Assembly (NCBI GenBank): GCA_041753575.1
Contig: JBGSUA010000046.1
Coordinates: forward strand, 1-6,511
Source of the DNA: CG2-30-51-40 sp041753575
GTDB lineage: Bacteria; Desulfobacterota; DSM-4660; Desulfatiglandales; Desulfatiglandaceae
Length of the DNA: 6,511 nt
Reading direction: 5' to 3'
Numbering within the stretch: the stretch's first letter is position 1; each line of letters opens with the position of its first letter. The translations under genes and the position numbers were made by a program. Under the pieces are notes generated by a model. The model saw only the letters and a program-made list of their open reading frames with translations, was not told where the DNA came from and searched no databases. Below, piece by piece: positions 5,948-6,511 of this stretch.

Positions 5948-5974
5948 GGGTATAAGATTATGGGTATAAGATTA
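5948..5974. repeat. 13-base tandem direct repeat ahead of the first operon gene
   Basis: GGGTATAAGATTA occurs at 5948-5960 and 5962-5974, one base apart. In the leftward reading these are two TAATCTTATACCC copies just upstream of the ribosome binding site of the 38-aa gene, where a regulator or RNA fold could act. Each contains TTATAC, so they could also be duplicated -10-like elements. Confidence 0.6.
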
Positions 5975-5975
5975 A

Positions 5976-6076
5976 TTAGGTTTTGTTCTTTATGAGTTGT
6001 GGTTTTAATGGTTTTAAGTGATGATTTAGTTTATAGTAATTAAGATTAAGACTTAAGTGTATTGTTTTACCTCCTT
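5976..6076 (-). promoter_or_regulatory. Leader with perfect Shine-Dalgarno and no canonical start codon
   Basis: AAGGAGGT (6069-6076), fully complementary to the 16S rRNA tail, is followed 6 bases later by ATA (6060-6062). From this ATA an open frame of 28 codons runs to TAA at 5976-5978, low-complexity with TTAAAACCA repeats. No ATG, GTG or TTG follows at usable distance. It may be a decayed leader peptide (ATG to ATA), a rare ATA start, or a ribosome standby or regulatory site. Confidence 0.35.
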
Positions 6077-6090
6077 GTTTAGTGATAGGC

Positions 6091-6110
6091 GCCTGCTCAA
6101 AAGAACAGGC
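6091..6110. repeat. Hairpin at the start of the operon leader
   Basis: GCCTG (6091-6095) pairs with CAGGC (6106-6110), with two further base pairs (TC/GA) inside after one mismatch and an AAAA loop. It lies just downstream of the predicted leftward start site, so it would be the 5' stem of the operon mRNA, perhaps stabilising it. No T-run follows in either direction. Confidence 0.4.
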
Positions 6111-6111
6111 T

Positions 6112-6141
6112 ATTAAAAAAAACCGAATATCTGACTGTTAA
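6112..6141 (-). promoter_or_regulatory. Candidate promoter of the leftward operon
   Basis: On the minus strand TTAACA (6136-6141) is followed after 18 bases by TTTAAT (6112-6117). It is the best sigma70-like match upstream of the six-gene operon, though not strong, and the T-rich spacer makes the -10 position uncertain. It would give a 5' leader of about 170 bases. Confidence 0.35.
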
Positions 6142-6304
6142 TTACTTCCCGCAGAGACCTTTTTTCTTTCTTAAAGGTCATCTTTTGCCAAACAACACCT
6201 AACCCATTGAAACCGTTAAGTGCGACCTCAAAAAAATGGCCTTTTTACTGCGTCAGGAAGCTAGCTTCCAAACCTGCAATCGAACGACTTTTTTACAAAG
6301 GCAC

Positions 6305-6337
6305 AAAAAAAAGCCCCTCCCCTTTCAGGGAGAGGCT
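6305..6337 (-). terminator. Strong leftward Rho-independent terminator
   Basis: AGCCCCTCCC (6312-6321) pairs with GGGAGAGGCT (6328-6337), 9 of 10 pairs with a 6-base loop. In the leftward direction the stem runs into eight T (6305-6312). In the rightward direction no T-run follows. No leftward gene lies between it and the window's right edge, so its transcript is unidentified. Confidence 0.8.
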
Positions 6338-6447
6338 CCTTTCTACACTAAAAGAAATGCCGTTTCTAAAGCATCCTAAATTCCCGCCAAAGTTATAACA
6401 AGGATTGTGCAAAAACATTATAGATCAAGGCTTAAGGCATTTTTTGC

Positions 6448-6492
6448 TTGACTTTTCTGCCCTTTCATTGGTATAATTATACCGATGAAAGG
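6448..6492 (+). promoter_or_regulatory. Strong promoter overlapped by a 32-bp palindromic operator
   Basis: TTGACT (6448-6453), an 18-base spacer, and a perfect TATAAT (6472-6477) predict a start near 6484. The segment 6461-6492 is a near-perfect palindrome: arms CCTTTCAT and ATGAAAGG outside and GGTATAA/TTATACC inside, with a single T/G mismatch. It covers the -10 box, the start site and the first bases of the ribosome binding site, so a bound dimeric regulator should shut the promoter. Autoregulation by the downstream gene is a reasonable inference. Confidence 0.75.
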
Positions 6493-6501
6493 GGTGTTTA
6501 T

Positions 6502-6511
6502 ATGTCGCTTG
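6502..6511 (+). CDS. Start of a rightward gene (partial, only three codons visible)
   Basis: The ATG at 6502 (Met-Ser-Leu..) has AAAGGGG (6488-6494) 7 bases upstream and lies about 18 bases after the predicted transcription start. An alternative ATG at 6485 would be nearly leaderless and lacks a ribosome binding site. Its operator-covered promoter and divergence from the small-gene operon suggest a regulator, as in phage repressor/early-gene switches or antitoxins, but nothing in three codons can confirm it. Confidence 0.55.

Larger units (their letters stand above)
5932..6501. other. A+T-rich control region between divergent transcription units
   Basis: This 570-base gene-poor stretch contains, left to right, a 13-base tandem repeat, a long leader with a Shine-Dalgarno but no standard start codon, a hairpin, a candidate leftward promoter, a 7-bp inverted repeat (6156-6162 with 6173-6179), a 14-bp palindrome GGAAGCTAGCTTCC (6256-6269), a leftward terminator, and a rightward promoter/operator. 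The open frame across 6207-6398 has a TTG start with no ribosome binding site and overlaps the terminator, so it is not accepted. Confidence 0.6.

Noticed and set aside
6207..6398. Plus-strand 63-aa open frame in the control region
   Set aside because: TTG start without a ribosome binding site, and it crosses a palindrome and the terminator hairpin.

Overview
The window looks like a bacterial chromosomal segment with a short stretch of backbone set between two tRNA-associated mobile-DNA scars. The backbone runs from about 439 to 3273. It holds a leftward tRNA-Ala(CGC), a rightward tRNA-Arg(CCT), a complete rightward transketolase gene (tkt) and the 5' half of a tRNA-Leu(TAA). Both intact tRNAs encode their CCA ends, promoters are sigma70-like, and Shine-Dalgarno sites are strong. 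This fits a Gram-negative bacterium. The transketolase has a deltaproteobacterial (Desulfobacterota-like) flavour, but that is an impression, not a measured placement.

Left scar (1-438): just downstream of tRNA-Ala lies the first part of a P4-type tyrosine integrase gene (DUF4102 arm-binding domain), with a good ribosome binding site. It stops after 45 codons where a TGTCCAAATTA repeat begins. Copies of that repeat in both orientations fill the first 170 bases and look like the end of an insertion sequence running off the window. The simplest reading is an old tRNA-Ala genomic island whose integrase was cut by an IS.

Right scar (3231 onward): tRNA-Leu(TAA), with its own promoter, is intact up to the 3' side of the anticodon stem and then gives way to unrelated A+T-rich DNA. 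This is the expected junction of an element integrated at the anticodon stem-loop. Beyond it are an 11-bp tandem repeat that could bind integrase, a strong terminator, and a leftward operon of six closely packed genes. In transcription order these are a 38-aa membrane peptide, a 96-aa membrane protein whose N-terminal part resembles that peptide, a 190-aa P-loop ATPase of the NadR/AAA_28 type, a DUF4942 protein, and two small proteins of unknown function. Each has its own Shine-Dalgarno site, and two gene pairs overlap (ATGA, and 19 bp).

Regulatory zone (5932-6501): this 570-base A+T-rich stretch separates the leftward operon from a rightward gene that starts at 6502 and leaves the window. 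It carries a candidate operon promoter, a perfect Shine-Dalgarno followed by no canonical start codon, tandem repeats, a leftward terminator with no gene feeding it, and a strong rightward promoter. The -10 box of that promoter sits in a 32-bp near-perfect palindrome. The divergent layout resembles the control region of a prophage or integrative element. No structural phage gene, integrase or conjugation gene of this right-hand element is in the window, so its type remains open.
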